DNA of 11,608 bases from DASTPP01 sp035762175 (GTDB lineage: Bacteria; Myxococcota_A; Polyangia; Polyangiales; Polyangiaceae): contig DASTPP010000026.1 in the NCBI GenBank assembly GCA_035762175.1, positions 1 to 11,608 on the forward strand. The letters run 5' to 3'. The position numbers and the translations under genes are program-made. Positions 1 through 6,380 of the stretch are shown here, one piece after another (position 1 is the stretch's first letter; every line of letters begins with the position of its first letter). The notes beneath the pieces are model-generated. The model was given only the letters and a program-made list of their open reading frames with translations. It did no database searches and had not been told where the DNA came from.

Positions 1-55
1 TTGACCGCGCGCGGGGGGCTCGACAAGCGGCGCGCTCTTCGCGTACGAAGCGGGC

Positions 56-1596
56 GTGCCCGCCGTCGCCGACGCGCCGATGCCCGAGCCGCGTCGCACG
101 CGGCTCGAGGCCGAGCTCGCGGCGACCAAGGCCCGGCTCGCCGTCGCCGAGCGCGAGCGGGACGAAGCGCGTCAGGGCCTCGAGAGCCTGCGCAAGGCGT
201 ACACGCGCGCCCTCGAGCAACTCGCCTTGCTGCGCCGCCGCCTGTTCGTCGAGAAGGCCGAACGCGTCGAAGCCTGTGGCGAGCAACTGGCCTTCGACGC
301 CTTGTTCGCCGAGGTCAAGCGGTTGGAGAAGGCGCTCGACGAGGCCGAGCGAGCCGCCCCCGCCGCCGCCCCCGAGGGCGAGCCGAAGCGGCGCCGGGGG
401 GGCAAGGGCCGGCGCGACCTCGCGAAGGCCGAGCTGCCCGAGGTGCGCGTCGAACTGCCCGACCCGGAGCTCGAAGCCAAGGTGCTCGAGGGCAAGGCCG
501 AGCGCATCGGGGTCGAAGAGAGCTTCCGCCTCGGCTACGAGCGCGGCGGGATGCGCCGCCTCGTGCTCGAACGCGTCGTGGACAAAGTGCCCGCGCCCGA
601 GGCCCCCGCCGACGCTCCGGCGCCCGCCGAGCGCGGCGCCGACGACGGCGAGCCCGCCGAGCCTGCCGGGGCGCCCGCCGCGCCGCCGGGCGCGCCGCCC
701 CGGGCGCGCTTCGTCACGGCGCCCTTGCCCCGCGAGCTCGGGCGGCGCCCGCTGCTCGCGCCTTCCCTGATCGCGCACCTCGTGATGATGAAGTACGTGC
801 TCAGCGTGCCCTTTTACCGGCTCGAGCAGCAACTGGCCCGCGAAGGGGCGCCGCTCGACCGCGGCACCATGAGCCGCTACGCCGAGGACGTCGGCGCCAC
901 CTTGGGGGCGCTGGTCGAGGCGGCGCGCGACGAGGCGATGGCGACCGCCTTCTGCCTGGCGACCGACGCCACGGGCGTTCTCGTGCAGCCGGGGCCGATC
1001 GCCGAACGCGACGCGCCGGGGCGCGCGGCGTGCCGCAAGGGCCACTTCTTCGTCGTGCTCGCCGACAAGGACCACGTCTTCTTCGAGTACCAGCCCAAGC
1101 ACACCTCGGCCGCGGTGTGCGCCATGTTCCGAGGGTTTTCGGGGCACATCCAGGCCGACGCGCACGCGGTTTACGACGCGCTCTTCCGGGGGGCCCCGCC
1201 CAAGGGGGCGCCGCCGGACGAGCCGCGCGGGCCGCCGCCGACCGAAGTCGGGTGTTGGTCCCACGGCCGGCGGAACTTCTGGGAGGCGGCCGTGTGCAAG
1301 CACGCGCTGGGACTCGAGGGCCTGCGCCGCGTCGACGCCCTCTTCGCCGCCGACCGCCCCCTCGGCGACCTGCCGCCGGCCAAGCGCAAGGCGCGCCGCG
1401 ACGTCGTCGTGCGCCCCTTGGTCGACGCGTTCTTCGACTGGGTCAAGGCCGAGCACGCGCGCCCGCGCGAGCGGGGGCTGGTCGCCTCGGCGCTGGGCTA
1501 CGCCGTGCGCCAGGAGGGGCCGCTCCGTCGTTTTCTCGACGACGGACGATTGCGCCTGGAGAACAATGCCTCCGAGAGAGCCTTGCGCGCCATCGC
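56..1596 (+). pseudogene. tnpC: IS66 transposase TnpC, 5' part (interrupted)
   Basis: This encodes the N-terminal 514 or so residues of an IS66 DDE transposase. A leucine-rich coiled coil occupies about residues 15-100, a basic KRRRGGKGRR patch 111-120, and a Pro/Ala-rich linker 178-215. The catalytic core follows: D304 in ATDATGV, D368 in QADAHAVYD and E507 in NNASERALR, plus the GCWSHGRRNFWE motif near 399-410. IS66 proteins continue after the NNASERAL helix with a GRK-WLF-GSD block; here the frame instead enters foreign sequence after residue 514-515 and stops at 1705. The expected block is found 2.6 kb downstream. GTG 56 was chosen because it precedes the coiled coil; ATG 80, in the same frame, is an equally possible start. 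Reconstructed length is about 610 residues, long for the family, partly because of the linker. All three acidic residues survive, but the C-terminal region is missing, so the product is probably inactive. Confidence 0.9.
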
Positions 1597-1617
1597 CGTT
1601 GACGTTTCATTGTGCAC
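1595..1617 (+). repeat. Left end of the recombinase element: GC core and subterminal repeat
   Basis: GC at 1595-1596 is followed by 10 bases and then tcattgtgcac (1607-1617). Read inward from the other end on the opposite strand, the same layout gives GC, 10 bases, then TCATTCTGCCC. The 11-base units match at 9 of 11 positions, consistent with recombinase binding half-sites on the two arms. Confidence 0.6.
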
Positions 1618-1624
1618 CTCCTCT

Positions 1625-3709
1625 TCAAGTGCCCGGAATCACGAGCGTGCGAGGGTCCGGCGAATTGCGACACGGGCGTCCCGCGCGCCGGCGACGGCCG
1701 CGTAGCGCCTCTTGGACCTCGGGCCGATCGAGGTCGGCGGCGAGGATTTGCCAGGGGGCGTCGAACACGTACTGCTTGGCTGGCAAGATCCCATCGCGGA
1801 TCAGTTTGCGAATCACGTGGCACGTCACGCCCGCCTTCTTCGCCGCCTCGACCATCGTCAGGCACGTGCCATCCTTCACGGCGGATTCGTACCCGGGTAT
1901 GCCTTTCGTCCGACGATAGTCTCCGACGCGCTTCGCATCCCACGTGTGCCCGAATGGCGTCGTCGTGCCCATTCGGTTCAGGGTCGCCGCGATGTGCTCA
2001 TCCGACCACCGCATGCCCATCTGGCGAACGACCTGATCGACCTCGGCGGAATTGCGCATCGTGTGCTCCCCCGTTTGCGGCTTGCGAACGCGAAGCTCCG
2101 AGTGCTGCCCGCCGCGCCAGTGGACGACGAGCACGACTTCACGACTCGCGTCCTCGACGTCGACGACGATTTCTTCGATGAGCGCCCGGACCAGCCGCTG
2201 CTTCGTCCGCATGTCGGCGCAGGAGGAGTTCCAGACGCCCTCAAGATCGTTGGCGAGGGAGAGGAGCGATTCTCGGTCGACGGCGGCGGGTTCGGGGGTC
2301 GACTGGGCGAGCAGCCGTGCCTCGCAGTCACGCAGCCGCGCCATCGCCGCGTTCCACCGCGCTTCGAGTTCGGCGGCGACGAGGCGGTTGTCGGGGTCGA
2401 CCTGCTCGTAGCGCCGTGCGGCGATCTTCACGCCGTACTCGGCCTGCTGACGCTCCAGTTCGAGCGCTCGCGTTCGCTCGCTCCGTTGAGAGATCGCCTC
2501 GCGCTCTGCCATCAAGGCAGCTTCCACGGCGAGGGGTTGGACGACAAGGAGAATCTCTTGCGCGATGGCGAGGTCGGGCCGCCGCGCGCCGAAGGCAATG
2601 CAGGGCTCGATGCCGTGCATCGAGCGCCCGAGTCGGCACCCGTAGCGAGGCTTGTAGTAGCGGCCGGAGTACGTGACCTTCAGCATCCGTCCGCAACGCC
2701 GGCACCGGAGCAGGCCGGCCATCAGCGCCTGGCCACCCCGCGAGGACTTCGCCGCCCCGGCGCGTTGACTGTACGAGTTGCGTGCGAGGCGGCGACGGTT
2801 GCGCTCGAACGTGTCCCACGGGACGTACGCTTCGTGGTGGCCCTGCAGCAGCACGGCCCAGCTGTCCATGGGGCGCGCGCGCCCATACCTCTTGCGAAGC
2901 GAGCCGTCGACCAAGTCGGTCTGCACCTTCGACTTGCCGTACGCGTAGGCGCCGGCATAGAACGGGTTCTGCAGGACCGAGAGCACGTTGCGATAGGCCG
3001 GGGCGCGCCACGCGAGCGGCGATGTGCCCTTGCCGCCGACCGGGCGCGGGAAGAGCAGACCCTCTCGGCGCATGTGCAGCAACACTTGCATGGCGCTGCC
3101 GAGCCGTTCGAAGAGGCGAAAGATCGTGCGGATGGCGTCCTGGACCCGTCGATCGGGGTCCATCATCAGCCCGGTCTCGCGCGACCAGACGTAGCCGACA
3201 GGGACGCCGATGCGGAGCTCGCCGCGGCGCGCTTTGGCGACGATGGCGTCGGACAGGCGCTTGCGGAACAGCGTCAGCTCGAATTCACTCATCGTCCCCT
3301 TGAGGCCGAGCAGAAGGCGGTCGTTGGGCAGGGCCGGGTCGTGAACGCCGTCGGTGTCGATGACGTAGGCACCGACCAGCCCGCAGAGCTCGAGCAGATG
3401 GTGCCAATCGCGCCCGTTGCGAGCCAGCCGCGACGCCTCCAGGCAGAACACCGCGCCGACCGCGCCTTCGCAGAGGCGGCCCACGAGGTCTCGGAACCCG
3501 GGCCGGTCGGCCGTGCCGCTCGCCGACCGGCCGAGGTCTTGGTCGATCACGTGGACGTCTCTGAATCCGTAGCGCCGCGCGAGTTCGACGAGTTCGTACT
3601 GACGTCGCTGGCTCTCGCGGTTCTCTTGCACTTGCAGGCCGGTGGATTGCCGGACGTACACGACGGCGCTACGCCCGAGGGCCTCCTTGGGCAACTCACG
3701 AAGGCTCAT
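1625..3709 (-). CDS. Large serine recombinase (resolvase/invertase superfamily) with C-terminal helix-turn-helix
   Basis: A 694-residue site-specific recombinase that should cut and rejoin the ends of the element. The N-terminal catalytic domain (about 13-155) has the nucleophile S22 in YVRQST, a GRSASG motif at 60-65, the ASRLARN motif at 92-98, and the start of the long dimer helix near 138-151. A Recombinase domain follows (about 170-260, ending in a QNPFYAGAYAYG-type motif). A zinc ribbon is suggested by C336, C339, C358 and C370, and a coiled coil spans about 400-465. The tail carries two extra DNA-binding-looking segments: one near 553-606 (SDEHIAATLNRMG, RTKGIPGY) and a MerR/excisionase-like helix-turn-helix near 617-660 (LTMVEAAKKAGV, RDGILPAKQY). 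The start is ATG 3709, with AGGTGG just upstream; it overlaps the stop of the preceding gene by 4 bases (ATGA), implying translational coupling. The stop lies about 28 bases from the element's left end. All key residues are present, so it may be active. Confidence 0.93.
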   Translation of the reverse strand: MSLRELPKEALGRSAVVYVRQSTGLQVQENRESQRRQYELVELARRYGFRDVHVIDQDLGRSASGTADRPGFRDLVGRLCEGAVGAVFCLEASRLARNGRDWHHLLELCGLVGAYVIDTDGVHDPALPNDRLLLGLKGTMSEFELTLFRKRLSDAIVAKARRGELRIGVPVGYVWSRETGLMMDPDRRVQDAIRTIFRLFERLGSAMQVLLHMRREGLLFPRPVGGKGTSPLAWRAPAYRNVLSVLQNPFYAGAYAYGKSKVQTDLVDGSLRKRYGRARPMDSWAVLLQGHHEAYVPWDTFERNRRRLARNSYSQRAGAAKSSRGGQALMAGLLRCRRCGRMLKVTYSGRYYKPRYGCRLGRSMHGIEPCIAFGARRPDLAIAQEILLVVQPLAVEAALMAEREAISQRSERTRALELERQQAEYGVKIAARRYEQVDPDNRLVAAELEARWNAAMARLRDCEARLLAQSTPEPAAVDRESLLSLANDLEGVWNSSCADMRTKQRLVRALIEEIVVDVEDASREVVLVVHWRGGQHSELRVRKPQTGEHTMRNSAEVDQVVRQMGMRWSDEHIAATLNRMGTTTPFGHTWDAKRVGDYRRTKGIPGYESAVKDGTCLTMVEAAKKAGVTCHVIRKLIRDGILPAKQYVFDAPWQILAADLDRPEVQEALRGRRRRAGRPCRNSPDPRTLVIPGT

Positions 3710-4215
3710 CGTCCACCTGCCTTTCGGCGAGAGCGCTCGCGACCTGAAGCAGGAGGCGACTGAGCAGGACGACGACTTCCGCTCTCGCGTCGTGTTGGGG
3801 CGCGCCCTTCGTCGGAAAGGGGATCGCCAGCTGAGGTGCGAGGCGCCCCGTCGGGCGCGGTCGGCGGCTTGGTCGGTTCATCGGATTCCTCCGACGCCAC
3901 GGTGCCAGAAGACGCGCGAGGGATTGGCGCTCGGATCTCGTCGAGGAGGGCGCGCAGCTCGCGGAGGGCATTGATGGACGCTCGCCGCGCCCCCAACGTC
4001 ATGGGTGCGCAAACCGTGCGATCGAACATCCACGCCGGGATGACGACGGCGGCGTCCTCGGCGACGGAGCAGACGAAGGCCTCCTCGCCGCCACGTCGCT
4101 CACGGTAGTGGACGGTGATCTGGGCCCCTCGCGCCGGGTGCCACGGGTAGTGGACCTCCGAGCAAAATGCGACATGGGCAGAATGATCAGGGACTGGCGA
4201 CGGGTCGCAAGGCAT
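3706..4215 (-). CDS. DUF5372-like small accessory protein of the recombinase element
   Basis: A 169-residue protein of unknown function. Residues about 21-35 read VHYPWHPARGAQITV and about 57-66 read VVIPAWMFDR. This resembles the HPFHPLHG...LP..WTD pattern of the DUF5372 family, whose members I recall sitting beside element-borne recombinases. Residues 70-96 look helical (ASINALRELRALLDEI). The tail from about 100 is Pro/Ser/Arg-rich and probably disordered. Its stop overlaps the recombinase start (ATGA), so the two are probably co-transcribed. The first available start in this frame, ATG 4215, lies about 17 bases outside the inferred element end, in IS66 sequence. No ATG, GTG or TTG occurs in frame between the element end and the HPWHP motif, so the gene may borrow its start from the target. 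A weak GAAGAA precedes the ATG. Family assignment is by pattern memory and moderate. Confidence 0.6.
   Translation of the reverse strand: MPCDPSPVPDHSAHVAFCSEVHYPWHPARGAQITVHYRERRGGEEAFVCSVAEDAAVVIPAWMFDRTVCAPMTLGARRASINALRELRALLDEIRAPIPRASSGTVASEESDEPTKPPTAPDGAPRTSAGDPLSDEGRAPTRRESGSRRPAQSPPASGRERSRRKAGGR
3713..3718 (-). promoter_or_regulatory. Ribosome binding site of the serine recombinase
   Basis: The minus strand reads AGGTGG three bases before the ATG at 3709. The site lies inside the 3' end of the upstream small gene and supports this start as well as coupled translation. Confidence 0.6.
4176..4198 (-). repeat. Right end of the recombinase element: GC core and subterminal repeat
   Basis: The plus strand shows gggcagaatga (4176-4186), 10 bases, then GC (4197-4198). 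It is the inverted partner of 1607-1617, with 9 of 11 positions matching and the same 10-base spacing to the core. Confidence 0.6.
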
Positions 4216-4490
4216 GGTTGTTCTTCGGCAGCGACGATCACGCCCAGGCGGCGGCGAACCTCTTCTCGCTCGTCGCCAGCTGCAAGCTGCACGGACTCGA
4301 CCCCGAGGCCTACCTCGCGGACGTGATCCGAGTCCTGCCCTACTGGCCGCGCGGGCGGTATCTCGAGCTCACGCCCAAGGACTGGATGCGCACCCGCGCC
4401 CGGCTCGACCCCGTCGAACTCGCCCGGCCCCTCGGGCACGTCACGGTGCCTCCCCCGCTTTGCGCGGAAGAGCAAGACCCGACGGGCTGA
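4199..4490 (+). pseudogene. tnpC: IS66 transposase TnpC, 3' part (separated C-terminus)
   Basis: From GGT at 4203 the translation reads GRKAWLFFGSDDHAQAAANL, the block that directly follows NNASERALR in intact IS66 transposases. It is followed by the usual C-terminal region (KLHGLDPEAYL, VLPYWPRGRYLELTP, ARLDPVELARP) and ends at TGA 4488-4490. It has no start or ribosome site of its own and is the displaced end of the gene beginning at 56. Removing the intervening 2602 bases restores one frame. An in-frame ATG at 4167 lies inside the invading element and is not the natural start, although a short fusion product could be made from it. Confidence 0.88.
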
Positions 4491-4513
4491 AGGAGCCGCC
4501 TGCACATCGACGA

Positions 4514-4566
4514 GGATGCTCGTCGGCGACCCCGTCTTCAAGAACGGGTCTTCACCCAGCGCTTAC
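4514..4566 (-). repeat. IS66 right inverted repeat (outer end)
   Basis: Read inward on the minus strand from 4566 this begins GTAAGCGCTGGGTGAAGACC. Its outer 27 bases match the left end of the other IS66 element (11408 onward) at 20 positions without gaps, and a GCATCCT block falls at the same offset (position 48) in both. It fixes the right boundary of the first IS66 element. Confidence 0.8.
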
Positions 4567-4805
4567 CATGCAAGACCTCGGCTTTCGCTGGCTCGTGCAG
4601 CAAAGGCAGTCGTCTCTTCTTTCACTGGCGCACGATTCTGCCGCTACCCTACGCGATCGAGGACGCGGTCGTGCACGAGTTCATACACCTCATCGAGCCT
4701 CGCCACGCGTCGGCGTTCTGGGCGCGCGTCGAGCGTGCGCTTCCCGACTTCGCCACGACGCTTGGTGGGACCGTCTGCAGGAGATCGGAGGTTCGGGTGA
4801 GGTAG
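4567..4805 (+). pseudogene. YgjP-type M48 metallohydrolase (DUF45), 5'-truncated and frameshifted
   Basis: Directly after the IS66 end, frame 2 reads QDLGFRW (4571-4591). The frame then shifts and frame 3 continues GSCSKGSRLFFHWRTILPLP, followed by VVHEFIHLIEPRHASAFW and a C-terminus that stops at TAG 4803-4805. The zinc-binding HExxH is HEFIH (4674-4688), with the third histidine in the following RHASAFW. This is the standard order of the YgjP/WLM-like M48 family (LGxRWGSCS, FHW, HExxHL, HxxxFW). A normal gene would read TGG GGC at the shift; the sequence tggc there fits loss of two bases (or gain of one). The N-terminal half is absent and was presumably cut off by the IS66 insertion. The neighbouring left half may lie beyond the IS66 left end. 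Confidence 0.8.
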
Positions 4806-4907
4806 GGTGGCATCACGGTGCCAGACCATGTTCATCGAGCGCGTTCGAATTTGTGTCGTCGAGGCGTGCCGCCCCTCGTCTTAGCGACAGCACAGCTGAG
4901 GGCTTCG

Positions 4908-5537
4908 ATGAACCGAGAGCCTGCCACGTCAGAGCCCGAGGGCCAAATTTGCCCGCCGCAACGAGCGAGTGCCGGTCTTCGACCGAAGCCGTGGCTCTGG
5001 GCTCTTTGTTGCCTCTCCCTGATCGCGATCGCAGGAGGGCCGAGTTCGCTCGCGGCGCGGCCCTCGCGGTGGGAAGGCACCCATGCCTTGAAAAGTGAGG
5101 TTCACGTCGAGGGGGCTGTCGACGGGAACATCCCTCGCATTGTGCGCGACCGAGTTCCCACGACGTACAATAAGACCTTTCGCCCCGAGGTTTCGGTGGA
5201 GGTTCGCCGTAGCTCAGGCGATGGGGCGACCTCACCTACCCTCGTCTTTGACGTTCGCACGAACGGTGAGGCCTGCTCGCTGCAAGCGAAGTCCGAGAGC
5301 GAGGGGTCGGTGCAGTTCGCGTCCGGGCAACTCTGCCGTTGGTCGCTTCGTTCCAATGGCATCGAAGTGAAGGCACAGGCCAGCCTCAAGGCAGGGCACG
5401 CGACGTTGGACCGCAGCCGAATGCACCTCGAACTCGACTGGGGGGTCAAGGGCGAGGTCGAAGTGCAGGTCGCCCCGGGCTTGCGTCCGAAGCTGCCCGT
5501 TCGTGGTTCGATTCAGGCGAATGCCGAATCGAAATAA
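4908..5537 (+). CDS. Small exported protein of unknown family
   Basis: A 209-residue protein I do not recognise. Residues 1-25 are polar, followed by a hydrophobic stretch (KPWLWALCCLSLIAIAGG) and an Ala-rich possible cleavage region (SLAARP), so it is a signal peptide with a long N-region or a single membrane anchor. The mature part is probably beta-rich, with alternating strands (LVFDVRTNG, IEVKAQASLKAG, MHLELDWGVKGEVEVQV). It has two cysteines (in EACSL and GQLCRW), which could form one disulfide outside the cytoplasm. ATG 4908 was preferred over the in-frame start at 4818 because GAGGG (4898-4902) sits five bases upstream and it puts the hydrophobic segment closer to the N-terminus. It opens the plus-strand cargo run, with 72 bases to the next gene. 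A distant relation to the downstream DUF4403 protein is possible but not shown. Confidence 0.65.
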   Translation: MNREPATSEPEGQICPPQRASAGLRPKPWLWALCCLSLIAIAGGPSSLAARPSRWEGTHALKSEVHVEGAVDGNIPRIVRDRVPTTYNKTFRPEVSVEVRRSSGDGATSPTLVFDVRTNGEACSLQAKSESEGSVQFASGQLCRWSLRSNGIEVKAQASLKAGHATLDRSRMHLELDWGVKGEVEVQVAPGLRPKLPVRGSIQANAESK

Positions 5538-5596
5538 CGACATCACTCGTCGTCGCCGGTCCGGCTTTGGGGGGTTCTCAGATGTTGGTCATGCGT

Positions 5597-5604
5597 GGAG
5601 GAGG
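5597..5604 (+). promoter_or_regulatory. Ribosome binding site deciding the start of the Cys-rich gene
   Basis: GGAGGAGG lies 5 bases before ATG 5610. An in-frame GTG at 5595 overlaps the upstream edge of this site and is therefore an unlikely start. Confidence 0.65.
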
Positions 5605-5609
5605 TAGCC

Positions 5610-6242
5610 ATGGCACTTGGTCGTGTCATAAGGGTGAGTTCGATTGCGCTATGGGTCGGCCTGCTAGTCACTGCTTCGGGCGTGGTCGGGGGGTCCGTCG
5701 CGATGGCGGACGGAGCCGGTTGCCGCGGCGCGTGCGGCAACCGCAGAGCAGACGCGGCTGGCTGGTGCGGCAACTGCGTCGACCACTGCTCCGGGGGCAC
5801 CGAAGCGCAATGCGCCGCGTCTTGCGGAGACCCTTGGGACGAGGGCCCCTGCCTCCGCCAGGCCGATCAGAACGTCCGGCAGTGCTACGAAGGGTGCCGC
5901 GGTAACCGGGCGTGCGAAGGCAACTGCGGCGGTCAATACAAGCGCGACCAGATACAGCATTGTCATGACGACAAGAAGCGGGCGGACGACAGGCGACAAG
6001 GGTGTCTCAACGCCTGCGGTGGGCAGAAAGATTGTCGTGCCAGTTGGTGCACGGAAGAAGGCGCCAACCGCCGCGCCTGCTACCAGCAGGTCGAGGAGGC
6101 GCTCGCCGCATGCCAAGCCTCGTGTGAGAAGCCTGCCGAGAACTGCTCCGAGGAGAAATGCTTCGGAGTGGTGCGCTATGCTACTTGCGGCGGCAAGAAG
6201 AAAGCGACAGGGTTTTGTGTGTCGTTTCGCTGGTCATTTTAG
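5610..6242 (+). CDS. Secreted cysteine-rich protein (24 Cys, repeated CxxxC pairs)
   Basis: A 210-residue protein with a clear signal peptide (SIALWVGLLVTASGVVGG, likely cleavage after AMA near residue 34). The mature part of about 175 residues has 24 cysteines, an even number. Seven C-x3-C pairs are visible: CRGAC, CVDHC, CAASC, CYEGC, CEGNC, CLNAC and CQASC. Two of them share a C-x10-C-x3-C unit (CLRQADQNVRQCYEGC and CYQQVEEALAACQASC), with a looser copy before CLNAC. The intervening segments are charged and look helical, which suggests stacked disulfide-linked helical hairpins and an extracytoplasmic location. The C-terminus (CFGVVRYATCGG to FRWSF) looks like a different small domain. I do not recognise a family. 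It sits between two other exported proteins in the same direction. Possible roles include an extracellular structural or inhibitor protein; nothing in the sequence decides this. Confidence 0.75.
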   Translation: MALGRVIRVSSIALWVGLLVTASGVVGGSVAMADGAGCRGACGNRRADAAGWCGNCVDHCSGGTEAQCAASCGDPWDEGPCLRQADQNVRQCYEGCRGNRACEGNCGGQYKRDQIQHCHDDKKRADDRRQGCLNACGGQKDCRASWCTEEGANRRACYQQVEEALAACQASCEKPAENCSEEKCFGVVRYATCGGKKKATGFCVSFRWSF

Positions 6243-6380
6243 ATATGTCGCACTGCAACGGGTGCCCGACAGGGGGTGGCAGCCGAGCTGGCGCGGCCGG
6301 ACCGAGCTTGAACGAGCGGGCTACGTCGGCCGACGCGCTGGTTCGAGTGAGACATTCGCGGCGCCCATGAGGATGTAAAC

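Larger units (their letters stand above)
1597..4198 (-). mobile_element. Serine-recombinase mobile element inserted in IS66 tnpC
   Basis: A 2602-base segment separates the two parts of one tnpC gene and holds two minus-strand genes, a DUF5372-like gene and a large serine recombinase. Boundaries are inferred. GC at 1595-1596 and GC at 4197-4198 are the only dinucleotide pair I found near the junctions that both repeats at each end and restores the tnpC frame; the joined protein reads RAIATGRKAWLF. A 2-base crossover is what serine recombinases are known to use. Independent support comes from an imperfect 11-base inverted repeat at 1607-1617 and 4176-4186, each exactly 10 bases inside the GC. 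No other cargo is visible, so this looks like a minimal recombinase-driven element. The ends could be off by one or two bases. Confidence 0.75.
1..4566 (+). mobile_element. IS66-family insertion sequence, left end outside window, interrupted by a serine-recombinase element
   Basis: The element is recognised from its TnpC transposase (two pieces, 56-1596 and 4199-4490) and its right terminus. The last bases read cgcttac (4560-4566), which on the other strand gives the GTAAGCG start typical of IS66 ends. The left end, tnpA and probably tnpB lie outside the window. IS66 elements normally make an 8-base target duplication; the first 8 bases outside are catgcaag (4567-4574), but the partner copy is not visible. 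The element is dead as it stands because tnpC is split by a second insertion of about 2.6 kb. It also cut the neighbouring metallohydrolase gene, whose C-terminal part starts right at the IS end. Confidence 0.85.

Noticed and set aside
1..1602. A 533-residue plus-strand frame rich in Arg and Ala overlapping tnpC
   Set aside because: Its composition is typical of a GC-rich gene read in the wrong frame; the tnpC frame carries recognisable IS66 motifs over the same bases.
1597..1705. Apparent continuation of TnpC to the stop at 1705
   Set aside because: The residues after AIAV show no IS66 similarity and the true continuation lies at 4199; this tail is read through the inserted element.
1712..3763. 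A 683-residue plus-strand frame antisense to the recombinase
   Set aside because: No recognisable domain; the opposite strand encodes a complete serine recombinase. Long antisense frames are expected at this GC content.
1601..4201. GAC shared by both junctions (1601-1603 and 4199-4201) as the element's duplication
   Set aside because: Joining there leaves the transposase out of frame, and it does not give the equal spacing of the inverted repeat that the GC pair gives.
5555..5568. Possible terminator (GCCG, 3-base loop, CGGC, TTT)
   Set aside because: A 4-base stem and only three T residues is too weak, and it lies between genes that look co-oriented and closely spaced.
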